From positions 2,432,001-2,496,000 of the forward strand of contig NZ_LR743509.1 of NCBI RefSeq assembly GCF_902712875.1: a stretch of DNA of 64,000 nt. Reading direction: 5' to 3'. How positions within the stretch are numbered: position 1 is the stretch's first letter; each line of letters begins with the position of its first letter. Source of the DNA: Hyphomicrobium sp. ghe19. Lineage in GTDB: Bacteria; Pseudomonadota; Alphaproteobacteria; Rhizobiales; Hyphomicrobiaceae. The position numbers were made by a program, and so were the translations under genes. Shown one piece after another: positions 30,305 to 38,622 of this stretch. The notes below the pieces were generated by a model. The model was not told where the DNA came from, did no database searches, and saw only the letters and a program-made list of their open reading frames with translations.

Positions 30305-31108
30305 TTACAGGTGGTCTGCGAGCTTACCGGTCGACGAGGACTTCGCGCCGATTGCGGACTTGATCGCCTTACCGACACCCAGCTCGATCAACTCTTCCGG
30401 CGAGCGGTACTTCAGCTCTTCGGCGTAGTTGGCGGGCTGAACATCATCCAGCTCCAGGCCGTACTTGGCAGCAATCTCGTCATAGCTCTCGAACTTCTCA
30501 ACGAAGTCGAACTGATTGCCGACAGCAGGCTCCTTCTCGCCCGTACGGGACACATCGAACGTGCAGCCGGCGAGACCACCGCGCTTAGCGGCGAGCTTCG
30601 TCAGTTGCTTGATCGTGTTCCGCTTGCAGACGAACAGGCGGCGCTGGTTCTTGATCACCTTACCGGCATTCGGACCCTTCTCGATCGTGTGCTCGGAATG
30701 ATCGATGACGGTCATTACCGCGACGAAGCTCGGGCGGTCGCCGCTTTCACACAACGGGCAGGGCTGCGAAGTGTCGGTCTCGGCAGTGCAGATAAAGTTC
30801 TGCCAGTTGCCGTTGATGCGGATCGTATGCTCGTAGAACATGTTCACGTCGAGCATACCCTCGGCATCGAGGTCACCGTCGAGGAACGTGATGCGACGGT
30901 CTTGGCCGTCCTGCATCCGGAAGCGCCACATCTTGCCGAGTTCAGCCTTGGCCATCTCGGCTTTGGCTTCTTCGTTCGAGAACGCTTCCTTAGCAGCTGC
31001 GCCTTTCTTCAAGAAGCCGACAGGGGTCGACGGTTTCTTGAAGCCAGACTGAGGTACGCTAGCTGCAGCCGACTTGCTGGCTCCAGCCTTTACAAATGAC
31101 AATGCCAT
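30305..31108 (-). CDS. Single-stranded DNA-binding protein-like
   Basis: 267 aa. ATG 31108 follows AGGAGCCATGTG. Central region LGKMWRFRMQDGQDRRITFL, then a zinc site CPLCESGDRPS and C...H region, as in phage gp32-like/SSB proteins that coat ssDNA. Ala/Lys-rich N-terminus. Position between primase and helicase supports the role. No acidic C-terminal tail is visible. Confidence 0.7.
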   Translation of the reverse strand: MALSFVKAGASKSAAASVPQSGFKKPSTPVGFLKKGAAAKEAFSNEEAKAEMAKAELGKMWRFRMQDGQDRRITFLDGDLDAEGMLDVNMFYEHTIRINGNWQNFICTAETDTSQPCPLCESGDRPSFVAVMTVIDHSEHTIEKGPNAGKVIKNQRRLFVCKRNTIKQLTKLAAKRGGLAGCTFDVSRTGEKEPAVGNQFDFVEKFESYDEIAAKYGLELDDVQPANYAEELKYRSPEELIELGVGKAIKSAIGAKSSSTGKLADHL

Positions 31109-31157
31109 CACATGGCTCCTGGTTGCTATGGGGTACTATTTGGCTGCACGCTGATCT

Positions 31158-31173
31158 GTGCAGTTAATTTCAC
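31158..31173. promoter_or_regulatory. 16-bp palindromic site, copy 29
   Basis: GTGCAGTTAATTTCAC, upstream of the SSB-like gene. On the minus strand its right half (CTGCAC) lies 17 bases from AATAGT, so it could overlap a -35 region. Confidence 0.75.
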
Positions 31174-31191
31174 TCTACGACGAAGCCGAGT

Positions 31192-32184
31192 TTAGTCAAC
31201 AGCTAGCGAGGATTTTGGGAGCACTACTTTGAGCGTGTCGTAAATTTCCGAGGGCGACATCGAGCCTGGGTCCTTCACACCATCGGGCGGCTGCAGGTGA
31301 TGGATCAGGTAATCGGAGCCAAGCGCTTCCGTCACCTTCTCGCGGCCGGCGTCACCGCCCTTCCCGCGGTCGTACAGCGTGATCCATTCGAAGGCGGGAG
31401 CCATCCGCTTCAGCTTCTCAAACGACGGGTTGGCGAACAGCGGGCTGACGACGTTCTTGTAGACGGGCAGCACCGCGGCAAGGTCGAACGGGCCTTCCAC
31501 AACGACGATCGGCTGCTCGAAGTCGACCCAGCGCTCTCCCAGCCAGACGACCTGATTGTGCTTCCCGGACTGCAGGTACATGCGATAGCGGAGATCAGTC
31601 TTTTCGAGCACGGACCGGCCGTGGAAGCCGACGAGGCGCTGCTTGAAGTCATGGACCGGGAAACAGACGCGCTTCTCATTCGAGTCCGCCCTGATCTGCA
31701 GGAAGTCGGCGGTTTCCTTCGAGACGTTGCGCTCAGCCAGGTACTGGACGGCGAACGGCACGTCCTGCCACAGCGGGAACGACTCCAGCCACCAGTTCGG
31801 GAATACGTGCAGGTCTTTCTTCGGCCCGAACAGCATCTCCTCGATGTCGGGCGTATCGAGTTCAAGCTCGAACTCCTCCTGCGCCTTCAAGGCGAGCGCC
31901 CCGGCGGTCTTGAAATCGGGCGTTGCTAGCGGGTTCAGCTTTACCAGCCGGCGCAGCTCCAAGACGATGTCTGAGAGCGTCCCATGCCAGCCGCACGCGA
32001 AACAGTTCGCCTGGGCGTCACCGGGCGTCGTGCGGATACCGAACACATGATCGGACGACTTGCCGTTCTCGTGCTTCCACGGGCCGAACGGGCAGTCCGA
32101 GATCACCCAGCCGGTGCGGGGCTGGCTTTTCGGGACGGTCGAGCCAACAGCCTCCAGGAACTCGACTGTCGGTCCCTTCTTCAC
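31192..32184 (-). CDS. DnaG-type primase (TOPRIM)
   Basis: 330 aa. N-terminal zinc-binding region with SDCPFGPWKHENGKSSD and ANCFACGWHGT (~30-70). TOPRIM: PIVVVEGPFDLAAVLPVY (Glu) and TLYDRGKGGDAGREK (Asp). Makes RNA primers for lagging-strand synthesis. Overlaps the RNase H gene, forming a primer synthesis/removal pair. Helicase is encoded separately at 33679. Confidence 0.88.
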   Translation of the reverse strand: MKKGPTVEFLEAVGSTVPKSQPRTGWVISDCPFGPWKHENGKSSDHVFGIRTTPGDAQANCFACGWHGTLSDIVLELRRLVKLNPLATPDFKTAGALALKAQEEFELELDTPDIEEMLFGPKKDLHVFPNWWLESFPLWQDVPFAVQYLAERNVSKETADFLQIRADSNEKRVCFPVHDFKQRLVGFHGRSVLEKTDLRYRMYLQSGKHNQVVWLGERWVDFEQPIVVVEGPFDLAAVLPVYKNVVSPLFANPSFEKLKRMAPAFEWITLYDRGKGGDAGREKVTEALGSDYLIHHLQPPDGVKDPGSMSPSEIYDTLKVVLPKSSLAVD

Positions 32185-32816
32185 GCCACGCCCTTCGTGT
32201 CAGTCGGTATTTTATGAACTTCAGCAGGCACGGACATGATCAGTGCCGAATTGGCGTTCAGCATCTCCATCGTGCACAGCTCGTCGACACGCTCGTTGCC
32301 TTCGATACCGCTGTGGCCCTTGACGTGCTTGAACATCACCGAGTGCAGCGAATAGAGCTTCACCAGGACTTCCCACAGGTCGCGGTTGACGACTGGCTGA
32401 CCCATCGAATTGATCCAGCCGTTGCGCTGCCAGTTCTTCGACCACTGCGTCACGCCCTTGATGACGTACTCGCTGTCGCAATGGATCAGGATCGGCCGGC
32501 CGATTTCGAGGTGCTGCAAGACCTTGATGACGGCGGTCATCTCCATCCGGTTGTTCGTCGTGTTGAGCATCGGGCCGGAGACTTCCTGCATCGGCTTACC
32601 GGCCTCCTGGACCGTGTACGCCCAGGCTCCGATACCCTTCTTCGCGTCACAGCCGCCGTCCGTGTAGACGACGACAATATCGCTATCGACCTTCTTCGGC
32701 GGCGTAACCGTCGCTGCGATCTGCATGTCTTTCAGGAAGTTGGCGATGTCGGCAGCGACGACACCCGCATACTCCGGGTCGTCGACCTCGAACGCGACTG
32801 TTGTCTGGACTCGCAT
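32181..32816 (-). CDS. Ribonuclease HI
   Basis: 211 aa from ATG 32816 (TGATG overlap). RNase H core from ~residue 47: VVYTDGGCD (Asp), NNRMEMTAVI (Glu), HCDSEYVIKG (Asp), and KGHSGIEGNERVD (His and Asp). A ~45-residue N-terminal extension (VQTTVAFEVDDPEYAGVVAA) is not part of the catalytic domain. Removes RNA primers. Confidence 0.92.
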   Translation of the reverse strand: MRVQTTVAFEVDDPEYAGVVAADIANFLKDMQIAATVTPPKKVDSDIVVVYTDGGCDAKKGIGAWAYTVQEAGKPMQEVSGPMLNTTNNRMEMTAVIKVLQHLEIGRPILIHCDSEYVIKGVTQWSKNWQRNGWINSMGQPVVNRDLWEVLVKLYSLHSVMFKHVKGHSGIEGNERVDELCTMEMLNANSALIMSVPAEVHKIPTDTKGVA

Positions 32817-33262
32817 CACACCTTCTCGATTTTGAGCGACCGCTTCGTCCGTTCAACCTTGAGGACTTCCTCGCGCTGCGGAGGCGTCAAGTAATCGTCG
32901 ATGTTCTTCAGCGTCACCGTGGCAAGCTCCATGAACAGCTTGTCGCCGAGGAACTTCCTGACTTTCGGCAGGTCCGTGATGCTGCGGGACTGACCCTTCG
33001 CACCGATCTCGGCTCGGAACCGGTCACCCTTGATGATGTCGGTCGCGTCGTCACCCATTTCGAGTTCGTCGACCATCTTTTGCAGCTTGTCGGCTTCGTC
33101 CTTGTACGGCTTCAGCTTCGCCTGAAGGTCCTTGATCTGCTTGTTGATCTTGATGGCTTCCGCCATCTGCGAGCCGACGAGATCGAGCTGCAGCTCCAGC
33201 GGTGACTTCACAGCCTGGACAGGCTCGAACGCCGGCTTCTTCTTGAGAACTAACGCGACCAT
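32816..33262 (-). CDS. Hypothetical 148-aa protein with coiled coil
   Basis: Coiled coil INKQIKDLQAKLKPYKDEAD near residue 40-70, then a small alpha/beta part with GDRFRAEIGAKGQSRS. Similar coiled-coil proteins occur in the replication modules of several phages but no function is known to me. Coupled to RNase H. Confidence 0.65.
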   Translation of the reverse strand: MVALVLKKKPAFEPVQAVKSPLELQLDLVGSQMAEAIKINKQIKDLQAKLKPYKDEADKLQKMVDELEMGDDATDIIKGDRFRAEIGAKGQSRSITDLPKVRKFLGDKLFMELATVTLKNIDDYLTPPQREEVLKVERTKRSLKIEKV

Positions 33263-33274
33263 CTATTCCTCCTG

Positions 33275-33595
33275 TTACGCGGCAAGTTTCACAACGGCTC
33301 CAGGGCCGCGCTGCACGGTGTCCTCAGCGGCCTCGCGGGCTTTCGACCAGCTGAAGTCGACAGTCTTTCGACCGGCCTTGACGCGGTCGAACGAGCCATT
33401 CGGATAAAGGACGCCGAAGATGCCCGGCTTGAAGCTCAGGAAGATCATCGAGATGTTGCCCTGGCTGAGCACCCGATGAACCTTCCAACCCTTGGCGACC
33501 ATCACCTCGTAGGACGCCTTCTGGAACGGGTGAGCCTCAACCTCAGTGAGGGCGTGCTCATGCAGGTCTTCCTGGCTCAATGTCTTGCTGCTCAT
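33275..33595 (-). CDS. Hypothetical 106-aa protein
   Basis: Mixed sequence (YEVMVAKGWKVHRVLSQGNI, FKPGIFGVLYPNGSFDRVKA). First gene of the unit after the class II promoter at 33632. Function unknown. Confidence 0.6.
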   Translation of the reverse strand: MSSKTLSQEDLHEHALTEVEAHPFQKASYEVMVAKGWKVHRVLSQGNISMIFLSFKPGIFGVLYPNGSFDRVKAGRKTVDFSWSKAREAAEDTVQRGPGAVVKLAA

Positions 33596-33631
33596 CTCTC
33601 AATCCTTGTTTGATGAAGTGTTGATTTCGAT

Positions 33632-33659
33632 AACGTAGCTGATGCCGTGCGTTATGCAA
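33632..33659 (-). promoter_or_regulatory. Class II promoter-like element overlapping palindrome
   Basis: TTGCAT, 11 bases, TCAGCTACGTTATCG. The -35-like hexamer is itself the end of palindrome copy 30, so a protein bound there would cover the promoter. Confidence 0.5.
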
Positions 33660-33669
33660 TTAATTGCAC
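33654..33669. promoter_or_regulatory. 16-bp palindromic site, copy 30
   Basis: ATGCAATTAATTGCAC, just after the stop of the DnaB-like helicase and overlapping the class II -35-like hexamer. Confidence 0.8.
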
Positions 33670-33678
33670 AAATAGGGT

Positions 33679-34956
33679 TTATAAAAACTGTAGCTCGCTG
33701 ACGTCCTGCTCAACGATCTCAGTGAAGTCCATCAAGTTCCAATTCCAGTTGACGTTGAACGAGCCCGTCTCACCGTGTCGACCCTTCAGGATTTCGATCG
33801 TGCGGTGCTTCAGGACTTCAACGCTCTCCTCCTGGAACAAGCCCATGACGACGGAGGACATCTGGCCGATGGCGTCTGCGTAGGCGATGTCATCGAGGCC
33901 GATCTTCTCACCCTTCTTCGTGTTCTTCTTCGCTGCGGTACGTGCGAACTGCCAGGACGCGGTCACCGGGGCGAGCTGGGCGAGTTCCTTCTTGATCAGG
34001 TCGGCGTTCTCAGCGACGCGCTTGTAGCGGTCATGCTCGGTCGGGTGCTTCAGCAGGTACGCGCCGTCGATGAAAATGGCGTCGGGCTTCAGCTGACGGG
34101 CGAGCATCCACAGGTCTTCGACGGTCGCCGTCAGGTTGCCGTCCACGACGTAGAACGGGGCTTCGTAGCCCTTGACCTCAACGAGGCCCTTCTTGAGCTT
34201 CTTCAGGCTGTCGGTCGAGAGGCCGGCGTTCTTGATCTGACCGGCGGACAAGCCGAACGTCAGACCTGCAAGGCGCTGCTCGATCGGCAGCACGCCCATT
34301 TCCATCGAGACGAACATACGGCTCTGACTGGCGTCGACCTTACCGGATTTCTTCCAGCCGTGGAGCGCCGCGTAGAGCATGAACAGCGTCTTACCGATGC
34401 CTGGACGTCCGACCATCGAGACGACGTCACCCTTGACGAGCCCGCCTGCCGCCTTGTCGAACGACGGCCATCCGAACTGCAGACCGTAGTCATCGGGCGA
34501 ATTGAACTTCGCGATGTAATCGGGGACGATCAGGTCGTACGCCTCACGGAAGTCGACAACCTGCTTCGAGTGCTTCCTGCCGGCGAGCGTCATGACCATT
34601 TCGGTCAGCTTCACCAGCGCAGCGTCCGGGTTCTTGTTCTCGGTCAGCAGCAGGTCGCTCGCCTGCTTCATCGCAGACTTGATCGAGAACTCCGTGTGCC
34701 GGAGCTGCAGCAGGTCGAGATAATACCCGGCTGGCTCCTTGCTCTGATGCTGCGGAGTCGTCAGGTCGAGACCGGTGTGCTTCTCGATCGTCGAGGCGTC
34801 CGGTATCGCCGCGTACTGCTTCACGAACTCGCGGACGAACTCGTACACAGGCTGCTCGTGGCCTTTGAACAGGTAATCGACCTGCCCGTATTCCAGGAGC
34901 TTCGAAACGGATTTGTCGGCGACAACAGCCGACATGAACATCAGGCCGAGTGACAT
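33679..34956 (-). CDS. DnaB-like replicative helicase
   Basis: 425 aa. Helical N-terminal domain (~1-130), then FGWPSFDKAAGGLVKGDVVS, Walker A MVGRPGIGKT (~181-190), Walker B-like PDAIFIDGAYLL, and a C-terminal region with GRHGETGSFNVNWNWN. Unwinds DNA at the fork. Overlaps the upstream gene 34956-35513 by one base. Confidence 0.9.
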   Translation of the reverse strand: MSLGLMFMSAVVADKSVSKLLEYGQVDYLFKGHEQPVYEFVREFVKQYAAIPDASTIEKHTGLDLTTPQHQSKEPAGYYLDLLQLRHTEFSIKSAMKQASDLLLTENKNPDAALVKLTEMVMTLAGRKHSKQVVDFREAYDLIVPDYIAKFNSPDDYGLQFGWPSFDKAAGGLVKGDVVSMVGRPGIGKTLFMLYAALHGWKKSGKVDASQSRMFVSMEMGVLPIEQRLAGLTFGLSAGQIKNAGLSTDSLKKLKKGLVEVKGYEAPFYVVDGNLTATVEDLWMLARQLKPDAIFIDGAYLLKHPTEHDRYKRVAENADLIKKELAQLAPVTASWQFARTAAKKNTKKGEKIGLDDIAYADAIGQMSSVVMGLFQEESVEVLKHRTIEILKGRHGETGSFNVNWNWNLMDFTEIVEQDVSELQFL

Positions 34957-35513
34957 CAGACCTTCACCCTCAGATAGAAATCTTCGATCAGGCGCTGGAA
35001 GCCGAGGCCGTATTCTTTCCCGAGCAGGTCGAGGTCCTTGACGTACAGGATCGTCTGCTTGCCGTGCATCTGCCGCTCAACGAGCGTGTCGTAGATCGCC
35101 GACAGCTGCCACTTCGCGATCATCCCGGCGTCGATGGACGTCAGGAAGAAATTCGGGATCAGGACACACGACAGGTCAGCGGCTACGTGGCCTGCTGAGG
35201 CGTCGACAAATGTGCCGAGCGTCATCATGCGGGCACGAATGAAATTCCGGACCAGAGCGCCCGTGATGGCGGCCATGCGCTGTTCGATCTGAACAGACTT
35301 CGCCTCACCCACGTAGCAGAGCCCGGCAGGCTGACCGCCGAGCTTGCGAAAGTTCTTCAGGTATTCGAGTTCGGCACCGCTGATCTCCTTCGGGAGCCGC
35401 GTGTAAATCCACTGCGGCAGGATGCCAGCGTCTTTGGCGAAGCCTTCGAGGTCAGCCACGAGACGCTCGTGGTGCTCCTCCTGCAGGACGCCTGTTGCGT
35501 ACGGATCGATCAT
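34956..35513 (-). CDS. Hypothetical 185-aa protein, helicase-loader candidate
   Basis: Mostly helical. SKQTILYVKDLDLLG-like segment (GKQTILYVKDLDLLGKEYG) is reminiscent of a Walker B strand, but no P-loop is visible. Lies directly upstream of the DnaB-like helicase, where loaders often occur. The loader idea is inference from position only. Confidence 0.6.
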   Translation of the reverse strand: MIDPYATGVLQEEHHERLVADLEGFAKDAGILPQWIYTRLPKEISGAELEYLKNFRKLGGQPAGLCYVGEAKSVQIEQRMAAITGALVRNFIRARMMTLGTFVDASAGHVAADLSCVLIPNFFLTSIDAGMIAKWQLSAIYDTLVERQMHGKQTILYVKDLDLLGKEYGLGFQRLIEDFYLRVKV

Positions 35514-35989
35514 CAGTCCTCGTCGAACACCTTGAGCAGTTCAGCCATGTTCTTCGGCTTTTCTGCTGGTTTCGTCGCTTGTGAAATTAATTGCACGGGC
35601 TGCGGCAAAGAAAAGCCCTTAGGTGCTTCCTGCTCCTGCTGGGCTTTCTTGGGAGCGATCATGTTGGCAGCAATGCCAACGTGCTGCAACAGAAATCCGA
35701 TCTGTGGTTTACTCGGCGTGTTCTTCCACCCGGCTTCGGCCTCCACACGCTTCACGAACGCGATCCAGTTCGGAACGACGTAGCGGACGACCTCCTCACC
35801 CTTCCCGCCAGAGCGCGTGTTGATCAGCTTCAGCTGGCCGATCTCCTTCATGGTCGGAGCCGGCACGAAGTCGCTGTACTTGCCGGCGACGAGCCTGACC
35901 CAGAGCTTCCCGAGAGGCATCGACCCGACATCTTTGCTCTTCGCTTGAGCGGCTGCTGCCTCGGCTACGGACTTGAACTTCTGCACCAT
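35513..35989 (-). CDS. Hypothetical 158-aa protein with embedded palindrome
   Basis: Begins MVQKFKSVAEAAAAQAKSKD and has a Gln/Pro-rich C-terminal linker. Palindrome copy 31 is in frame near residue 133 and encodes VQLIS. The C-terminal NMAELLKVFDED is a short acidic tail. Overlaps the next gene by one base. Function unknown; it belongs to the replication operon. Confidence 0.65.
   Translation of the reverse strand: MVQKFKSVAEAAAAQAKSKDVGSMPLGKLWVRLVAGKYSDFVPAPTMKEIGQLKLINTRSGGKGEEVVRYVVPNWIAFVKRVEAEAGWKNTPSKPQIGFLLQHVGIAANMIAPKKAQQEQEAPKGFSLPQPVQLISQATKPAEKPKNMAELLKVFDED
35581..35596. promoter_or_regulatory. 16-bp palindromic site, copy 31 (intragenic)
   Basis: GTGAAATTAATTGCAC within the 3' part of 35513-35989, 68 bp before the gene's stop. 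Confidence 0.8.
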
Positions 35990-36052
35990 CGTTAACCCTT
36001 GCTCCGCGCGGCGCGCTTTCCTCTGACCGTGTTACTTCCTCTGCTTCGCCCG

Positions 36053-36147
36053 CTATCGCGTGAGCGGGGTCGCGATGGAGCGAAGCGAAATCGCTACTCC
36101 CTGTAAGGTTCTCCTGTAGGTTCTCCCTGTAAGGTACTCCCTGTATA
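36053..36147. repeat. Short tandem repeats and hairpins between 36195 and 35989
   Basis: At 36097-36147 the minus strand repeats a ~13-14 nt unit (ACAGGGAGAACCTT). Below it (to ~36000) lie inverted repeats including CCCGCT/AGCGGG and GCGCGCCGCGC. No gene is supported in 35990-36194; it is a structured leader of 35513-35989. Confidence 0.55.
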
Positions 36148-36152
36148 TGAAT

Positions 36153-36268
36153 GCGCCCTCCTGGGCGTATCCGTATGCGCCCTCTAGGGCACTATCAGGT
36201 GCCCTCCTGGGCGTCTCCGAATGTGCCCTCTGGGGCGTCTTCGAAAGTGCCCTCTTGGTCACCGACAG
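36153..36268. repeat. 24-bp coding tandem repeat crossing a stop codon
   Basis: Units at 36153, 36177, 36199, 36223 and 36247 (24, 22, 24, 24 and ~22 bp), each with a GCCC/GGGC mini-hairpin. On the minus strand they encode EGTFEDAP, EGTFGDAQ, then in another frame EGAYGYAQ. The 22-bp unit contains the stop of 36195-36584. Confidence 0.75.
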
Positions 36269-36584
36269 CGGCGTCTTCGAAGGCCTTCCAGAACTTCGGC
36301 GTGAGCAGAAAATGGTTCACGTTTCTCCCGGCAAACATGTGCCGTTCCGTGTCCACGAAGCCCAATTTGATCGGGGCAGCGATCCCGGTTCTGACCTGCT
36401 TTTTGCTCAGTCCGGTCTCCCATTGCAGCTCCTCGTAGCTCTTGGCGATCCACTTCCGGCCGTTGTGTTCGACCTTCGGAGGCCAGACCATCAGCCGGTA
36501 CAGGATATGAGCTGCCGGGAAACTACCTTCAGCTAAGAGCAGGCAACGAGCCATGTGAGGACGCTTAATCTTCTTCGAGGCCAT
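36195..36584 (-). CDS. Winged-helix replication-type protein with repeat tail
   Basis: 129 aa. Residues ~25-100: AHILYRLMVWPPKV, YEELQWETGLSKKQVRTGIA and LGFVDTERHMF form a winged helix like phage replication initiators or DnaD-like proteins. The C-terminus is a tandem repeat (EGTFEDAP, EGTFGDAQ, EGT) that stops where a repeat unit is 2 bp short; the repeats continue downstream in the +1 frame for ~60 codons. Located in the replication block. DNA binding is inferred from fold. Confidence 0.7.
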   Translation of the reverse strand: MASKKIKRPHMARCLLLAEGSFPAAHILYRLMVWPPKVEHNGRKWIAKSYEELQWETGLSKKQVRTGIAAPIKLGFVDTERHMFAGRNVNHFLLTPKFWKAFEDAAVGDQEGTFEDAPEGTFGDAQEGT

Positions 36585-36600
36585 CGCCTGCTCCGTCAGT

Positions 36601-36616
36601 TTGCAATTAATTTCAC
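36601..36616. promoter_or_regulatory. 16-bp palindromic site, copy 32
   Basis: TTGCAATTAATTTCAC in the 35-bp gap between the stop at 36620 and the start at 36584. Confidence 0.85.
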
Positions 36617-36619
36617 GAC

Positions 36620-37339
36620 TCAGTACGAGTCGTTGTCGTTCTCGTCTTCCGGCTCCTCGCCGCTCTCGTCGGCCTCGTCTTCCGACAGGGCGACCTTTTC
36701 CTCCTCCGGCTGATCGAAGCCGTGGGCGGCCTTGTAGACCTTCTTCAGCAGCTCGGCGTGCATACCGAACGTGCCCTGCGTGGCCTCCAGCTCCGACTTG
36801 AGGGCTTCGGATGCCTTCAGCATGGCCTCCAGCTGGGCAGCGAATGCGCCGTACGTCTGTTCGAACCAGGCGATGGCGGTCTCACGGTCGATCGCGAAGT
36901 TCTCCTTGCCGACGATCTTTTCGAGGTAGTCGACCATCTTCACGGCGAGCTTCGCATCACCGATGCTGGCTATCAGGACCTTCGTTTCCTCGGGCGAGTC
37001 CGTCGTGCCGGGGACGAGGATCGAAACCGTGGTCGAAGCGCGCTCCTTCTTGTTCTTCTCCCAGGTGACCGAAGGCCAAGCCTCCTCGTGCGTCTCCGGA
37101 AGCTTCTTGAAGCCTACGACGTTCGACTCTTGTGCCTGGAACAGGTCTCCAGCCGCCGCAGAGCGCAGTCTGGCGGCAAACCACGTTGTCCCCGGTACAC
37201 CGAGCCTCTTTCCGTCGACAGCCGTCACGGGCTTAATGCCGAGCGCGAACGCACCGTTCTTGGCGAACGCCATGTAGTTCTTGTAACCCGACGTCCCGAC
37301 CATCATCGGCACATCGATCTTGCGGGCAGTGGCGGTCAT
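36620..37339 (-). CDS. Hypothetical 239-aa protein with acidic SSB-like tail
   Basis: N-terminal 150 residues alpha/beta (VPMMVGTSGYKNYMAFAKNG, STTVSILVPGTTD), a helical centre (EAMLKASEALKSELEATQG), and a very acidic end (EDEADESGEEPEDENDNDSY), as used by SSBs to recruit partners. No family recognised. Overlaps the AAA+ gene by 4 bp, so it may be its partner. Confidence 0.65.
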   Translation of the reverse strand: MTATARKIDVPMMVGTSGYKNYMAFAKNGAFALGIKPVTAVDGKRLGVPGTTWFAARLRSAAAGDLFQAQESNVVGFKKLPETHEEAWPSVTWEKNKKERASTTVSILVPGTTDSPEETKVLIASIGDAKLAVKMVDYLEKIVGKENFAIDRETAIAWFEQTYGAFAAQLEAMLKASEALKSELEATQGTFGMHAELLKKVYKAAHGFDQPEEEKVALSEDEADESGEEPEDENDNDSY

Positions 37340-38544
37340 ATTTTCACTCCTTGTGGGCTGACCTTCTTCATGAACTTGACTTGCTCGTACACCGCCTTCG
37401 TCAGGGCCGATTGAGCCCAGATTTCCGGCTGCGTTCCTTCGATGGACCTCGCTCTCTTCAGGGCAGCTTGGACATCGCTTTCATTCACGACCTTGATCTC
37501 CTTGAAGGTCTTCATCAGGCCGGTGATGAAATTCAGGGCGTCTGGCTTACCGAGACCGGTCATCCAGAACACTTCGTCGACACGACCCTCGCGGTACAGC
37601 TCCTTCGGGAGCGACTTCGCGTTGTTCGTGGTCATGACTACGAGGATGCGAGAACGGCGCTCTGCGAGCCACCACAACAGCTGTGAGAGCATTGCGGACG
37701 TGGTGCCGCCATCGTTGGTGCCGGTGGAAAACACCTTCTCGACTTCGTCCAGCAGCACGACGGCCGGCTCTTCGTTGTCGATGCGGGACAGGTTCTGGAT
37801 CAGACGACCTTCTGACTCACCGACCCACTTGGACTTCGTGCCACCGATGTCGAGGCGATAGAGCGGGACACCGAGCTGAGCCGCAAGCCATTTGGCTCCT
37901 GACGTTTTGCCGGTGCCGGGCGGTCCATCGAACAGCAGGCCCCGAGGAATGAGACGAGGATCGGTTCCGGTCAGGAAGTACGAACGCTCCTTCGCAGTCC
38001 AATGCACAAGCGGGCTGGGCGGGTTGTAGAAGTCCTGCTTCGTATCGACCGGGGTCAAACCGTTTGCGCCCTGGAAACCGCTTCTACGGGTCTCCATGAG
38101 GCCATCCACAGTCAGACTGGCGTCACGCGCCATCGTCAGGCGGACCAGCTCGGCCGCTTCCTTGATCGTGCAGCCTCCAAGGCCGCGCATCAGCTCGTCG
38201 GCCTTCTTGTCGTTCTCAACGACGACCTTGATGAACTTCTTGACCAGAGACCGAGGCACCGGGACCTCCCCGGCATTGTACATCGGCTCCTTGATCTCCT
38301 TCGGATTGACGAGGATCAGCGATGACTCCGCCTTCACGAACTGACTGTACAGTTCGATCAGCGGCAGCTCGATCTTCGGGTTGCAGACGTACGTGTAAAT
38401 CTGATTGGGTTCGATCTTGATCTGCGCCTGATACGTCATCGGCAGCTGACCGGTGATTTCATGCACAACGTCGTGCATGTTCATGACATCGCGCGTGAAG
38501 ACGGCGATTAGCGGAATTTGAGCATTTACTGAGAGTTTTAGCAC
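37336..38544 (-). CDS. AAA+ ATPase (central domain, FtsH/p97-like)
   Basis: 402 aa from GTG 38544, which has GGGAAAG upstream (GTG 38568 is the alternative). C-terminal half: Walker A LLFDGPPGTGKTSGAKWLA (~205-220), Walker B VVLLDEVEKVF, sensor 1 VMTTNNAKSL and arginine-finger region YREGRVDEVFW. N-terminal ~180 residues are unlike known AAA proteins. Phages use such enzymes as protein remodelers or clamp-loader-like motors; partner unknown, possibly 36620-37339. Confidence 0.82.
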   Translation of the reverse strand: MLKLSVNAQIPLIAVFTRDVMNMHDVVHEITGQLPMTYQAQIKIEPNQIYTYVCNPKIELPLIELYSQFVKAESSLILVNPKEIKEPMYNAGEVPVPRSLVKKFIKVVVENDKKADELMRGLGGCTIKEAAELVRLTMARDASLTVDGLMETRRSGFQGANGLTPVDTKQDFYNPPSPLVHWTAKERSYFLTGTDPRLIPRGLLFDGPPGTGKTSGAKWLAAQLGVPLYRLDIGGTKSKWVGESEGRLIQNLSRIDNEEPAVVLLDEVEKVFSTGTNDGGTTSAMLSQLLWWLAERRSRILVVMTTNNAKSLPKELYREGRVDEVFWMTGLGKPDALNFITGLMKTFKEIKVVNESDVQAALKRARSIEGTQPEIWAQSALTKAVYEQVKFMKKVSPQGVKI

Positions 38545-38596
38545 CGTGCTTTCCCATCCTGGAGACACGAGAGAACTATGGCAGCTGGGCTGCGGC

Positions 38597-38612
38597 TTGC
38601 AATTAATTTCAC
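38597..38612. promoter_or_regulatory. 16-bp palindromic site, copy 33
   Basis: TTGCAATTAATTTCAC between the stop at 38623 and the AAA+ start. Confidence 0.85.
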
Positions 38613-38622
38613 AGATAAGGGT

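Noticed and set aside
33775..34953. 392-codon plus-strand ORF
   Set aside because: Antisense to the DnaB-like helicase, whose motifs are clear on the minus strand.
36053..36262. Separate 69-codon ORF below the winged-helix gene
   Set aside because: It starts inside the tandem repeat of the preceding gene and has no RBS; better explained as the shifted continuation of the repeat.
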